Assembly: GCF_009832865.1 (NCBI RefSeq)
Contig: NZ_CP047130.1
Span: 3,286,001-3,350,000, forward strand
Reading direction: 5' to 3'
DNA length: 64,000 nt
DNA from: Colwellia sp. 20A7
Lineage (GTDB): Bacteria; Pseudomonadota; Gammaproteobacteria; Enterobacterales; Alteromonadaceae
The notes beneath the pieces are model-generated. The model was not told where the DNA came from and made no database searches. It saw only the letters and a program-made list of their open reading frames with translations. How positions within the stretch are numbered: the stretch's first letter is position 1; each line of letters opens with the position of its first letter. Shown here piece by piece: positions 41,050 through 50,720 of this stretch. Both the position numbers and the translations under genes were made by a program.

Positions 41050-41078
41050 ATATTACCGATTTGCGCGTGCTCAGTCAA
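41050..41078 (-). promoter_or_regulatory. Promoter of the tRNA operon
   Basis: On the minus strand TTGACT, an exact 17-bp spacer and TATAAT-like TAATAT form a strong sigma-70 promoter about 50 bp upstream of tRNA-Pro. A GC-rich discriminator (CCGCACCCG) follows the -10 element, a feature of stringently controlled stable-RNA promoters. Confidence 0.75.
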
Positions 41079-41326
41079 ACTATTTTTATAAATAAATACT
41101 CGTTCGTTCACTTTTAATGCAACTTGCTTAATTAGTATCAAAAACCTTGTATATATAAGACAGAAGTAAGAATTAAGCTTTTGCTGTTCAATATATAGCT
41201 ATTCAAACTTTTCGTGATAAATAATTCTAACTCTTAACTATAACTAGCGTAGGGTTTATGGCAAAATAACCTCAATTTTACAGACCATTTATCTCACCAA
41301 TTTATTTAAGGTTACAGTTAAGTATT

Positions 41327-42181
41327 ATGACGGCATCATTAATTGACGGCAAAGCTATTGCCAAAAAAGTTCGCGACTCTATTAAAGAAAAAGTTAGCCT
41401 ACGCATAAATAAAGGTCAAAGAGCTCCTGGACTAGCAGTTATATTAGTAGGTTGCGATGCAGCTTCTCAGGTTTATGTAGGTAGTAAACGTAAAGCCTGT
41501 GAGGAAGTTGGTTTTGTTTCTCGCTCTTATGATTTAGCTGCCACCACTTCACAGGATGAATTATATCAATTAATTAATGAGCTAAATAACGACAATACTA
41601 TTGATGGTATTTTAGTTCAGCTACCGCTCCCAAAAGGATTAGATGCTAATTTAATTATTGAACACATTCACCCTGAAAAAGATGTTGATGGTTTTCACCC
41701 TTCTAACGTTGGTAAGCTTGCTTTACGCCAACCTGGTCTTCGCCCTTGTACACCAAAGGGAATAATGAAGTTAATTGAATCAACGGGTATTCAGCCTCAT
41801 GGTTTAGATGCTTTAGTTGTCGGGGCTTCAAATATTGTAGGTCGACCAATGATGTTAGAATTATTACTCGCAGGATGTACCGTTACAACTACCCATAGAT
41901 TTACTAAAGATCTTGAAGGAAAAGTTAGAAACGCTGATTTAATTGTAGTCGCCGTTGGTAAGCCAGCCTTTATTCCAGGTGAATGGATTAAAGATGGTGC
42001 TATCGTTATTGATGTTGGTATTAACCGTTTAGAATCTGGTAAGCTTGTTGGCGATGTTGAATTTGATGTAGCAAAAGAAAAAGCCAGTTTTATTACACCT
42101 GTACCTGGTGGCGTTGGCCCGATGACAGTTGCTTGCTTAATTGAAAATACATACATTGCTTGTGAGCAATTCGGTAAATAA
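41327..42181 (+). CDS. folD: Bifunctional methylenetetrahydrofolate dehydrogenase/cyclohydrolase
   Basis: FolD interconverts methylene-, methenyl- and formyl-tetrahydrofolate with NADP. The catalytic motif [13 protein letters not shown] (near residue 50) carries the key tyrosine and lysine. [21 protein letters not shown] and the NADP site ASNIVGRPM are present, and [11 protein letters not shown] lies near the C-terminus. The length, 284 aa, is normal. It is transcribed alone, convergent with cysS, with a terminator between. Confidence 0.97.
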   Translation: MTASLIDGKAIAKKVRDSIKEKVSLRINKGQRAPGLAVILVGCDAASQVYVGSKRKACEEVGFVSRSYDLAATTSQDELYQLINELNNDNTIDGILVQLPLPKGLDANLIIEHIHPEKDVDGFHPSNVGKLALRQPGLRPCTPKGIMKLIESTGIQPHGLDALVVGASNIVGRPMMLELLLAGCTVTTTHRFTKDLEGKVRNADLIVVAVGKPAFIPGEWIKDGAIVIDVGINRLESGKLVGDVEFDVAKEKASFITPVPGGVGPMTVACLIENTYIACEQFGK

Positions 42182-42213
42182 TACGTATTTTTTATTTTTG
42201 AAGTCTAGCTAAA

Positions 42214-42240
42214 AGAGTGTACAAATTTGTTGCACACTCT
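42214..42240. terminator. Terminator between folD and cysS
   Basis: AGAGTGTACAA pairs with TTGCACACTCT (one A-C mismatch) around a 5-nt loop between the convergent genes. Confidence 0.6.
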
Positions 42241-42302
42241 CGTTCATAGTTAATGATACTGCTTGCTAATTAACGAGCACTAGACTTAATAAAAATTATT
42301 AT

Positions 42303-43724
42303 CTAACTATTTTTGCGCCATGTTGTTTTACCAGCACTATCTTCCAGTATAATATTCATCGCATTCAACTTATCTCGAGCTTCATCAGCAAGCGCCCAAT
42401 CTTTATCAATACGGGCTTGATTACGTTGAACAATAAGCGCTTCAATAACAGCTACTTCTTCATTCGCATTTTGCCCTTGCAAGAAACTTTCTGGCGCCAG
42501 TTGTAATAAACCAATAACACCACCTAACGCTTTTAATGTTGCCGCTAATTTTTCAGCTTGTTCAATATTGTTACTTTTTACGACATTTAATTCTTTAGCA
42601 ATTTCAAATAGCACTGCTAGTGCCTGTGGCGTATTAAAATCATCGTCCATAGCCTGACAAAATTGTTTAACATAAGTAGATGACTTATCTAAAGTAAAGT
42701 CTGCCTTAATATCAACATCCCTTAATGCAGTATAAATACGCTCTAATGAAGCTCTTGCTTGATTTAAGTTATCTGTCGAGTAGTTTAATTGGCTACGATA
42801 ATGCCCTGTCGTTAAGAAAAATCTGACAGTTTCTGCATCATACTGCGCAAGTACATCACGAATAGTAAAGAAGTTACCTAAAGATTTAGACATTTTCTCC
42901 TGATCTATTTGTACCATCCCTGTATGCATCCAATAATTTACATAGGGAGTTTCAAGTGCACAACAACTTTGGGCAATTTCATTTTCATGATGAGGAAATT
43001 GTAAGTCTGAGCCACCACCATGAATATCAAAATGATGACCTAACTCTTTTGCATTCATCGCTGAACATTCAATATGCCAACCAGGTCTGCCCTCACCCCA
43101 CGGTGATGACCAACTTGGCTCGCCAGGTTTAGCTGATTTCCATAAAACAAAATCTAATGGATTATTTTTTGATTGATCAACATCAACTCTTGAACCTGAT
43201 TGTAACTGATCTAAATCCTGACCACTTAGCTTGCCATAATCAACATAGCTAGAAACGTCAAATAACACATCACCCTTACCTGTATTATTAGCATCACTAC
43301 TGTCTTTTTCGCCCGCGATATAAGCATGCTTTTTCGCGACCAACGTTTCGATCATAGCAATAATTTCATCCATATGAGTCGTTACACGCGGCTCAATATC
43401 TGGACGAGCTATATTTAATGCATCAAAATCTTCATGCATATAAGCAATGGTACGTTCAGTAAGTTGCTCAGTTGTTTCATTATTTTGTGCAGCACGATTA
43501 ATTATTTTATCTTCAACATCAGTAATGTTGCGTACATAATTCACATCATAGCCAGAAAATCGCATATAACGCGCAATATTGTCGAAACTGATGTAAGTGC
43601 GTCCATGGCCGATGTGGCATAAATCATAAACAGTACAACCACAAACATACAATCCCACTTTACCAGGGTTAATCGGGGTAAAAGCTTCCTTTTTACGAGT
43701 TAAAGTATTGTATATCTGTAACAT
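42303..43724 (-). CDS. cysS: Cysteinyl-tRNA synthetase
   Basis: This class I synthetase charges tRNA-Cys. HIGH (residues 37-40) and KMSKS (in [11 protein letters not shown], about residue 270) are present, together with the zinc-ligand set beginning at Cys28 (YVCGCTVYD) and continuing with WHIECSAM and PHHENE. The 473 aa are slightly longer than E. coli (461), owing to a polar insertion around residues 138-150 ([14 protein letters not shown]). It is divergent from ppiB, the usual cysS-ppiB arrangement. Confidence 0.98.
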   Translation of the reverse strand: MLQIYNTLTRKKEAFTPINPGKVGLYVCGCTVYDLCHIGHGRTYISFDNIARYMRFSGYDVNYVRNITDVEDKIINRAAQNNETTEQLTERTIAYMHEDFDALNIARPDIEPRVTTHMDEIIAMIETLVAKKHAYIAGEKDSSDANNTGKGDVLFDVSSYVDYGKLSGQDLDQLQSGSRVDVDQSKNNPLDFVLWKSAKPGEPSWSSPWGEGRPGWHIECSAMNAKELGHHFDIHGGGSDLQFPHHENEIAQSCCALETPYVNYWMHTGMVQIDQEKMSKSLGNFFTIRDVLAQYDAETVRFFLTTGHYRSQLNYSTDNLNQARASLERIYTALRDVDIKADFTLDKSSTYVKQFCQAMDDDFNTPQALAVLFEIAKELNVVKSNNIEQAEKLAATLKALGGVIGLLQLAPESFLQGQNANEEVAVIEALIVQRNQARIDKDWALADEARDKLNAMNIILEDSAGKTTWRKNS

Positions 43725-43930
43725 GAGGGTTTACGACTCCAGTAAATAAAAAATAATAATGTACTACATTGAAATGGATTGTACCCCAAGCGTGTTATCG
43801 AATCACCATACCAGATGCACTTTATATCAATTAATACCCAAGTAAATTAAATATATTAAAACCTCTATTTTTAATTCAGCTAATGATCGCGTACAATTCC
43901 GTTAAATTTTACCCTGTAGATGAGATCCCT

Positions 43931-44422
43931 ATGATTATTTTCAAAACAACCCTTGGCGATATTAAAATTGAATTAGATTTTGATAAAGCACCAATTACTG
44001 CCAAAAACTTCCAACAATATGTTGAAGAAGGTCATTACGATGGCACTATCTTTCATCGTGTAATTAAAGGTTTTATGGCACAAGGTGGTGGTTTTGCACC
44101 AGGCTTAGAAGAAAAAGAAACACGCGCTAGTATTCAAAATGAAGCCAGTAATGGTGTAAGTAACAAACGTGGTACATTAGCAATGGCACGTACTCAAGAG
44201 CCTCATTCAGCTTCTGCACAATTTTTTATTAACTTAACTGACAATGACTTTTTAGATTTTAAAAATGAATCTGTACAAGGTTGGGGTTATTGTGTGTTTG
44301 GTGAAGTTGTTGAAGGTATGGACATAGTAGACAAAATGACTTTAGTACCAACAGGAAGTTTACACGGTCATGGCGATGTACCAAAAGAAGATATTGTTGT
44401 TGAATCAGCAATTGTTGAGTAA
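43931..44422 (+). CDS. ppiB: Cyclophilin-type peptidyl-prolyl isomerase B
   Basis: PpiB is the cytoplasmic cyclophilin. Active-site motifs [31 protein letters not shown] and [15 protein letters not shown] are all present. The longest frame opens at 43883, but ATG 43931 ([15 protein letters not shown]) has GAG upstream and gives 163 aa, matching E. coli (164), with no signal peptide. It is upstream of lpxH, the common ppiB-lpxH order. Confidence 0.96.
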   Translation: MIIFKTTLGDIKIELDFDKAPITAKNFQQYVEEGHYDGTIFHRVIKGFMAQGGGFAPGLEEKETRASIQNEASNGVSNKRGTLAMARTQEPHSASAQFFINLTDNDFLDFKNESVQGWGYCVFGEVVEGMDIVDKMTLVPTGSLHGHGDVPKEDIVVESAIVE

Positions 44423-44493
44423 GCGTTAGCTGTAAATATTAACACTCAAAATTAGCACTACATAATAGAAAGAAGCACTAGAAGCAACAGCCA

Positions 44494-45255
44494 ATGCCAA
44501 GCACCAATAACCCCGTAACATATTTTATTGCTGATTTACATTTAGCACAAAACAGGCCTGATATTACCGCCTGTTTTTTACGCTTTTTGAAACATGATGC
44601 AATACAAGCACAAACGCTTTATATTCTCGGTGATTTATTTGAGGCTTGGGTTGGTGATGATGATGATAGTGCTTATTTAGCTACAATAGCCAAAGCATTA
44701 AAAACATTGTCTAACCTTGGTACCACTATTTATTATATTCATGGCAACCGAGACTTTTTATTAGGCGAACGTTTTGCAAAAAAATCAGCCATGATTTTAT
44801 TACCAGAAGTTGATTTAATCGATTTATACGGACAAAGTGTGGTAATTATGCACGGCGATACCTTATGTACACGTGATGTTGCTTATCAACAGTTCCGTAA
44901 AAAATCTCGTTCTTGGTGGTGGCAAACCATGGTAAAAAGCTTACCGTTATTTGTACGTAAAAAAATAGCTGCTGATTACCGGAAAAAAAGCGCTGCTGCT
45001 ACATCAGTAAAACCTCAAGAAATTATGGATGTAACGCCAGCAGAAGTTGTCAATTGCTTGGAAGCTCATCAAAGCCAGTTATTGATTCATGGTCATACGC
45101 ACAGACCTGCAGTACATGAATTAACCGCCAATAATAAACCAGCAAAACGAATTGTATTAGGCGACTGGTATGAACAAGGAGCTTGGTTAAAAGTAACTCC
45201 TACTAAGATGGAATTACTCAACTACGCATTCAATCAAACAGATACGCCAGCATAA
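44494..45255 (+). CDS. lpxH: UDP-2,3-diacylglucosamine diphosphatase
   Basis: LpxH removes UMP to give lipid X in lipid A synthesis. It is a calcineurin-like metallophosphoesterase with metal ligands in FIADLHL, ILGDLFEAWVGDD, HGNRDF, MHGD and LIHGHTHRP. The 253 aa include the helical cap region (about 125-165, rich in lysine/arginine and WWW). It follows ppiB by about 70 nt and is convergent with the barrel gene. Confidence 0.95.
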   Translation: MPSTNNPVTYFIADLHLAQNRPDITACFLRFLKHDAIQAQTLYILGDLFEAWVGDDDDSAYLATIAKALKTLSNLGTTIYYIHGNRDFLLGERFAKKSAMILLPEVDLIDLYGQSVVIMHGDTLCTRDVAYQQFRKKSRSWWWQTMVKSLPLFVRKKIAADYRKKSAAATSVKPQEIMDVTPAEVVNCLEAHQSQLLIHGHTHRPAVHELTANNKPAKRIVLGDWYEQGAWLKVTPTKMELLNYAFNQTDTPA

Positions 45256-45312
45256 ATTTATACCGACATACCTAATTAATCTGAGTTCATTTAAGATATC
45301 TTTAATCAATGC

Positions 45313-46524
45313 TTATAAAAGGTTATAGCGCCATTGTATACCTAAGCTAACGATAGAATTAACCTGTGATGACTCATTACTTTCATCTCTCATCCATTCA
45401 GTACGTAGTATAAAGTCAGGGTGAAAAGCATAATGCCAGCCAACACTTAGTCTGTTTGGCTCAAACCCATTATTACTTAAACCAACTTGCTCAATAAATG
45501 TCTCTGTTGTTTGAGAGAATTGGTTATCAGCACTTAATATTTCATATTCGAGATGAAGGCTGTGCTTTTTTCTTTCGACAAAAGCGGCTAAACGATATGA
45601 GTTTTGAACTGCATCCATATACGCACTTTGTGTAGTTGTAAAAATTTGACCATCTACTTGTGCTTGAATCCATTCAAATTCACCATGAAAACGCCATTGG
45701 TCATATGCCCATGTACCATCTAAATACATACCTGAACTTAAGGTATCACCCGTAAAAAAAGATTCAACTACATTATCTACCGATACGCCATGGCTGTGCT
45801 CTTCACTATAACGTACATCTTCTCTTTGCTCTGCTTTACCATACATTACCCAAAGTTTAGCTACCGATTGAAAAGATTGTGATTGAAAAGTAAAATGACT
45901 AAACGCCGATATGCTGCCATCACCAGAAGTAGCAGGAAAATTATCACCACTAAATAGCTCAACACCTAACTTATAACTTGAATTTAACTCATCAATTGAA
46001 TTCATTAAAGCAAGCCGCGCGCCGACATCAGTAAAATGGCGTCCAAATAACATATCTGCAGATAATGGAGCTTGACTAAAAATATCGGTAGCCGAATGAT
46101 AATTAACAGTATCGGTTACCTCGGTTGAAATCTTGCCTACTTCAATTTGAAACATTTGCTGTGCAAATTGAAATTCTGTGCCAAACCAAAGACTTTCTAA
46201 TTCAAGGCTATTTTCACCACTGTGGCTATGCGCACTTAATTTGGCGGCAACATAGTATTCTTTATTTAGGTTCATGTACCCCTGCAGTTGTGCATCATCT
46301 AAGCTTGCACCTTCTTCTGCAGGTACTGCTTCACCACCAACTAAAAAACCTTGCGGTTGCCATACTTCACCGCTCTCTACTATTTGGTTGTTACGATAAG
46401 TTATAGCAGCCAAAACTTTAATTGAGTCCTTCTCAGACAAAGAAACTTTTTGGTGAGCCATTGCTGGTTGATAAACAATAGAAAGTAAAGATAATAGCCA
46501 TATTGGCTTAATACGCTTAAGCAT
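45313..46524 (-). CDS. Outer-membrane beta-barrel protein of unknown function, linked to MbnP/MbnH
   Basis: The 403-aa protein has a signal peptide (cleavage after AMA in PAMAHQK) and a mature part made of alternating amphipathic strands, ending ...VSLGIQWRYNLL, as in an outer-membrane barrel. Two histidine-rich spots (KLSAHSHSGENS and SEEHSHGVSVD) could bind metal. I do not recognise a named family; it looks like a porin or a channel of the alginate/OprP-like size class. It is the last gene after mbnP and mbnH homologues and overlaps the mbnH-like frame by 124 nt; its own Shine-Dalgarno (GAGG) is strong. Link to metal uptake is inference. Confidence 0.75.
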   Translation of the reverse strand: MLKRIKPIWLLSLLSIVYQPAMAHQKVSLSEKDSIKVLAAITYRNNQIVESGEVWQPQGFLVGGEAVPAEEGASLDDAQLQGYMNLNKEYYVAAKLSAHSHSGENSLELESLWFGTEFQFAQQMFQIEVGKISTEVTDTVNYHSATDIFSQAPLSADMLFGRHFTDVGARLALMNSIDELNSSYKLGVELFSGDNFPATSGDGSISAFSHFTFQSQSFQSVAKLWVMYGKAEQREDVRYSEEHSHGVSVDNVVESFFTGDTLSSGMYLDGTWAYDQWRFHGEFEWIQAQVDGQIFTTTQSAYMDAVQNSYRLAAFVERKKHSLHLEYEILSADNQFSQTTETFIEQVGLSNNGFEPNRLSVGWHYAFHPDFILRTEWMRDESNESSQVNSIVSLGIQWRYNLL

Positions 46525-47759
46525 TGATTTTCCTCATGCGGATTCGAAAATTTTTCGTTATTAATAAAATCATAATCAGAAAGTGACTCTAAAAAAGAGA
46601 CTACAGCGTCAATTTCTTCATCTGTAGCTGAAAAGCCAAGTATCAGGGCTGATTTATAAGGGCTATTTTTTCCATCCCCCGCGTTAACACCATATTCTGT
46701 CAATGTTCCACCTCTGGCATAATGCTCAACAACCTCGCGTAAAGTACCGATACTGCCATCGTGCATATAAGGTGCTGTAAACTCTATATTTCGTAATGAC
46801 GGTGGCCTAAATTTACCTTTGTCTGTCGGATCAGACGATAAATCAAAGATTCCCTGATCTTCTACGGGATAGCTCCCATCAGAATTTACGTTGTACAAAC
46901 CGTTATTAAAAAATGGAAATAAAAGTGCATCATTCAACGTATTCGCATCTCTATATGACACAGTAAAGTTAATACCTGTATGACAGTGAAAACACTCAAA
47001 TTTTTCACCATTAAATAAACTAAAACCTTGTTTTTGCTGGGCGGTTAATGCTTCTTTATCACCTAATAAATATTCATCGTAAGGACTCTTAGCACTGATC
47101 ATCGTTCGCACAAAGCTTGCCAATGAAAAAATAACTTTATTCATGGTTGCGCCTGAATCACTATCAGGAAAAGCAGCTTCAAACATCTCTTGATACTTCT
47201 CATCGTTATTAAAACGGCTTAATACGGTATCAAGTTCAGCATCAGTAACCCCTAACTCAATAGGATCATCGGCACGAATTGGTACATTTAATTGATCTTC
47301 TAACTCAAAAAAAGTGTCATTACTCCAAGTAAATGTTGCGTTATATGCCGCGTTACTTAACCCTTGACTGTTACGCACTAAAGCATGCCCAGTTGATCCT
47401 ATTGGCGTACTAATGCCATCGGCAAAGGCGTTAGATTGGAAGTGACAAGAACCACAAGACTGAGTTTGGTTAGCGGATAACTGCTTGTCGTAGAATAAAA
47501 AACGACCCAGAGTGATTTTTTCTTTGGTGAGAGCATTAAACTCAGGAATAGCCGGTAACGGCATATGCTCAGGCAAGTCTAATAGCGTACGTAAGTCTTG
47601 TTCTGTTTCAGTTGAATTAACTGTTGTAGTAGAAGATACATTACAACCAGAGACAAAAAATAGCACGAATAATGAAAACGGTAAGAACATGAAACTCAAT
47701 GAAGAATCAACTTCACTGAGTTTATGCAACGTTAACCGACGCAGATGTCTAAATAGCAT
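46401..47759 (-). CDS. Di-heme enzyme of the MbnH/MauG/cytochrome c peroxidase superfamily
   Basis: The protein carries two heme c sites, CGSCH (102-106) and CFHCH (256-260), plus APYMHDGSIGTLREVVEHY, typical of MauG-like enzymes. A hydrophobic stretch (about 24-37) ends in a lipobox-like VSGC, so it is probably a periplasmic lipoprotein. It lies 4 nt after an MbnP-type gene, which points to MbnH: that di-heme enzyme oxidises a tryptophan of MbnP to kynurenine for copper binding. The last 40 residues run 124 nt into the barrel gene and look unlike the family, so the true stop may have been lost by a frameshift or mutation. An internal start at residue 24 is possible. Confidence 0.85.
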   Translation of the reverse strand: MLFRHLRRLTLHKLSEVDSSLSFMFLPFSLFVLFFVSGCNVSSTTTVNSTETEQDLRTLLDLPEHMPLPAIPEFNALTKEKITLGRFLFYDKQLSANQTQSCGSCHFQSNAFADGISTPIGSTGHALVRNSQGLSNAAYNATFTWSNDTFFELEDQLNVPIRADDPIELGVTDAELDTVLSRFNNDEKYQEMFEAAFPDSDSGATMNKVIFSLASFVRTMISAKSPYDEYLLGDKEALTAQQKQGFSLFNGEKFECFHCHTGINFTVSYRDANTLNDALLFPFFNNGLYNVNSDGSYPVEDQGIFDLSSDPTDKGKFRPPSLRNIEFTAPYMHDGSIGTLREVVEHYARGGTLTEYGVNAGDGKNSPYKSALILGFSATDEEIDAVVSFLESLSDYDFINNEKFSNPHEENQCLSVLSQYGYYLYFLLFINQQWLTKKFLCLRRTQLKFWLL

Positions 47760-47763
47760 TTAC

Positions 47764-48726
47764 TTATTCTTTAATAAAAACAAGATTTGCATCAGCATCA
47801 GCACTACCATCAGTAATGTCTAACCCAAAATTTTCAAAAAGAGCAGCACAATCTGTTTGCATAGGGTTAGAATGACAAGATACTGTCGGCGTTACTTCAT
47901 CACCTTTTGCAGCAAATTTAACATTATTTAACATTGCATCAATATCAAGTACAACAACGTCGTTAACAGGATTAAAGTTATCAAGAGTCACTTTAGGCGT
48001 ATTCACAAAATCACAGGTATCTTTCTCTTCTAAAGCAAGTAAACCATCACCGCCGCAATCTCGACTACCTAAATGTATAAGACCATTGCCTTGAACTTCT
48101 TCAGTATTTTCAATAGTAAAATTCATCACAAAATGACGGTAACCACTTGCCCAAGACCAATATAATTCATTTAATGGTGTTGGCGCATCCTCTTGCGTGT
48201 TGGTCGCAATAACATCTTTCATAACAGCTTGTGGTACACCCACATCAAAACTAACGCTATTGACAGTACCAGTGCCACCAATAATAGTTCCACTAATACC
48301 CGTATTAGTACGCTCTGTACCACCTAAAGCATCATCTGTACATGCACCAGCGGTATTGCTAGTTAGATCAATTAAACCAACAAACCCTTGTTCGCTATGA
48401 CGTTGAAAGTCATTAGCGTCTAATTCAACACTAACCTCTTCGTTATTTTCATTATAGAATTTAAGATTACTTACATAAAACCGTAAATCGCTTACTGAAA
48501 TAGCATGTAATTCTTCAGTACCAAATTGGTTGTGGTTAGTATCACAGGCCACCGTTTCACCAGCACTTTTGGCTGTAAAATCAAGAGTAAAGGACGTATT
48601 TTCTTCAGTTGGCGTACCTGCATCAATAGTACTTTCACTACTAGACCCACAACCTGCTAATAGCACTACTGCTGCAAAGGTTAATGAGAAAGGAGATTTA
48701 ATACCAGAAATAAAGCGTGTAAACAT
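47764..48726 (-). CDS. MbnP-family copper-binding periplasmic lipoprotein
   Basis: The family motif LYWSWASGYRHFVMNF is clear; its W-x-W pair includes the tryptophan that MbnH converts to kynurenine in the characterised MbnP of methanotrophs. LRFYVSNLKFY and several cysteines (in TVACDTN, GACTDD, SRDCGG, TVSCHSN) also fit the family. The signal peptide ends in lipobox LAGC. The ATG at 48741 is in frame, but ATG 48726 (MFTRFISG) has GGAA upstream and gives a normal signal peptide. It is first in the operon with the di-heme enzyme and barrel. The family assignment is strong; copper as ligand is from relatives. Confidence 0.87.
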   Translation of the reverse strand: MFTRFISGIKSPFSLTFAAVVLLAGCGSSSESTIDAGTPTEENTSFTLDFTAKSAGETVACDTNHNQFGTEELHAISVSDLRFYVSNLKFYNENNEEVSVELDANDFQRHSEQGFVGLIDLTSNTAGACTDDALGGTERTNTGISGTIIGGTGTVNSVSFDVGVPQAVMKDVIATNTQEDAPTPLNELYWSWASGYRHFVMNFTIENTEEVQGNGLIHLGSRDCGGDGLLALEEKDTCDFVNTPKVTLDNFNPVNDVVVLDIDAMLNNVKFAAKGDEVTPTVSCHSNPMQTDCAALFENFGLDITDGSADADANLVFIKE

Positions 48727-48791
48727 TATCGTAAGTTCCATGAATAATAAGAATTACGTCATTATAGATACACAACCTTTAATAAAAGAGT

Positions 48792-48802
48792 GACAAATTG
48801 TC
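48792..48802. promoter_or_regulatory. Palindromic candidate operator upstream of mbnP-like gene
   Basis: GACAAATTGTC is a perfect 11-bp palindrome, extended by GTG/CAC outside it with a spacing offset. It lies about 65 bp before the start codon, just upstream of a TATAAT (minus strand, 48761-48766) that may be the -10 element. The regulator is unknown. Confidence 0.35.
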
Positions 48803-48928
48803 GCACTTCTGAAGAAAGTTCTATTTTGCAATAATGTAAGTTAAGTTATTGGCAGGTTTAATTATTAAATTACTCAAAGCAGGCGCTAAGAGAAAAATCT
48901 TCCAAGGCAAAAACTCGATAAAATGATT

Positions 48929-48957
48929 GGTGTCAATCACTCAACGCAATTGACACC
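48929..48957 (-). terminator. Hairpin after the CAP-domain gene
   Basis: GGTGTCAA and TTGACACC form an 8-bp stem around a 13-nt loop, followed on the minus strand by AATCATTTT. It lies 28 nt after the CAP-gene stop. Confidence 0.5.
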
Positions 48958-48985
48958 TTGAACTATTGTTACGCTTTCATACCCA

Positions 48986-49573
48986 CTATTTTAATTTATC
49001 ATGTTGTATTATAAATAGGCTTTTGTTGGGTATTTCAGTGAATTCAACAAGCTTAGTTTGGTTTTTTTCGTAACCTTTCGTTAAATAAACGACCCAATAT
49101 TCAACATGAGGTGACTCCCACTTTTTTATAAAAGCGACCCCTATTTCATCTTGTTCTTTATAAAAATCAATATCACCTAATAAATGAGTTCGATGAAGTT
49201 CAGATCTTTTAAAGGCATCCCATACATCTTCAGCATCAGAGTACCCTCCGGCAATAGCCTCAACTTGATTGCTATTAAAATCATAACCATAATAGTTTGG
49301 GAGTTTATAGCCTACGTTTCGTAAACGTGAGTTTGGTCCTCCTTCAAGATTATGTACAACCAAACCTAACTCAGACATTTTTTTAGCTTTAGCCTCAGCC
49401 GCTACAGTAAGCAACCTATTACAACGGATAGATATTCGCTTTTGCTCATTATCACTTTTAATTAATTTAACTAAAGCCCTTGCTTCTTTATTGTTGCCGC
49501 ATTTATCAGGTTCAATAGCTGAAACGAATACAGGAAAAAAAAGAAATATGATTATAAAATGCAATTTTGACAT
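48986..49573 (-). CDS. Secreted CAP-domain (SCP/PR1-like) protein
   Basis: The 195-aa protein has a signal peptide (LHFIIIFLFFPVFVSAIEP). The CAP fold is visible in LLTVAAEAKAKKMSELGLVVHN (first conserved histidine), EAIAGGYSDAEDVWDAFKRSELHRTHLLG (conserved Glu and second His), and IGVAFIKKW...EYWVVYLTKG. This set resembles bacterial CAP proteins of the YkwD type, whose role is mostly unknown. Cysteines at the N-terminal part (DKCGNN, IRCNR) could form a disulfide. It stands alone between two other gene blocks. Confidence 0.85.
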   Translation of the reverse strand: MSKLHFIIIFLFFPVFVSAIEPDKCGNNKEARALVKLIKSDNEQKRISIRCNRLLTVAAEAKAKKMSELGLVVHNLEGGPNSRLRNVGYKLPNYYGYDFNSNQVEAIAGGYSDAEDVWDAFKRSELHRTHLLGDIDFYKEQDEIGVAFIKKWESPHVEYWVVYLTKGYEKNQTKLVEFTEIPNKSLFIIQHDKLK

Positions 49574-49777
49574 AAAACCCTAACAGTTTCTTATAGAGTC
49601 TTTTTAGTACTGTCAGCCCTATAAATTTTGTTTATTGTCATTTAATATTGCACAATTTCAAAAACTTAGATAGTTTAAATTTTTATAAAACTGCAGTAGT
49701 TAAAGGCTACTGAGACTTATAGGCCATATCTACTTATTATTCCTCTCTAAAAAACGCTTAAATTTAGAACAAACGCG

Positions 49778-50533
49778 TTAAATTGGCACACCACTATGGA
49801 ATTTAAAATCCGTATCCGCTGATTGAATAAGTTCAGCTTCAATATTTCTAAAAAAAGTAACTCTTTCAGTTATATCTACTTTAGAAATATGTTCCGCAAG
49901 CGCTAAATAATCTTGATAATGACGTGCTTCAGAGCGAAGTAACGATAAATAAAACTTACCTATTTTCGAGTCTAAATGAGGTGCTATTTTAGCAAACCGT
50001 TCACAAGACCTTGCTTCAATGTATGCACCAATAATTAATTTATCAATCAGTGCTTCAGGTTCATAGGTGCGAACATTCTTAAGCATTCCTTTCGCGTAGC
50101 GTGCTGCTGGAATGGGGTCATAGGGGATATTGTTTTCTTCAATAATTTCTAATACTTGATAAAAGTGATGTAACTCTTCTCTTATCAATAAAACCATTTT
50201 ATCAACCATATCTTGCCCGTATGAACAATCAGACTTAGCTTTAATCGACTTAGATAAAACATTCTTCCCTTTGAGCGTTTCAGTGTTACCAATACGTTTA
50301 TAGGCAAACTGCTCATAAGGTTTCATCAGATCAGTTAATTGCTCTACACCTTCAGGTGTTAGTGCATAACGTTTAAGTAAAAATAATGCACTTTGAGCGG
50401 CTTTTAATTCACAAATTAAATGATCCCGAAGAAGTATTGGTAAGTTTTCTGTTTTTTTTGCTTCTTCAACCCAAGACTCAGGAGTCTCACACTTTAAGAA
50501 AGCGTTAATTGGCGCTAATAATTCTTCGTACAT
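49778..50533 (-). CDS. miaE: tRNA-(ms2io6A37) hydroxylase MiaE
   Basis: MiaE is a nonheme di-iron oxygenase that hydroxylates the isopentenyl group of ms2i6A37 in tRNA. The four-helix bundle has the expected ligand motifs: CELKAAQSAL, REELHHFYQVLE (EExxH), EARSCERFAKI and SEARHYQDYL (second ExxH). The length, 251 aa, is normal. It is transcribed alone and divergent from the gene at 50721. Confidence 0.94.
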   Translation of the reverse strand: MYEELLAPINAFLKCETPESWVEEAKKTENLPILLRDHLICELKAAQSALFLLKRYALTPEGVEQLTDLMKPYEQFAYKRIGNTETLKGKNVLSKSIKAKSDCSYGQDMVDKMVLLIREELHHFYQVLEIIEENNIPYDPIPAARYAKGMLKNVRTYEPEALIDKLIIGAYIEARSCERFAKIAPHLDSKIGKFYLSLLRSEARHYQDYLALAEHISKVDITERVTFFRNIEAELIQSADTDFKFHSGVPI

Positions 50534-50720
50534 TGTTTTTATAAGTTCAATATTATTGATAATTTAGAATAATTTTAACATGAAGTTTACTAAATATATT
50601 ACTTTATTCTGTCGTCCTTAAATGAATATAGATAAACGTTATAATTAATTTAACAATGATACTATTTAAAAAAACAATAAATTGAGATACTAGTAACACC
50701 TATACTCCCAGGTTTTGACC

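Noticed and set aside
46125..46406. Plus-strand frame inside the barrel gene
   Set aside because: It is a shadow frame; the minus strand encodes a coherent exported barrel protein.
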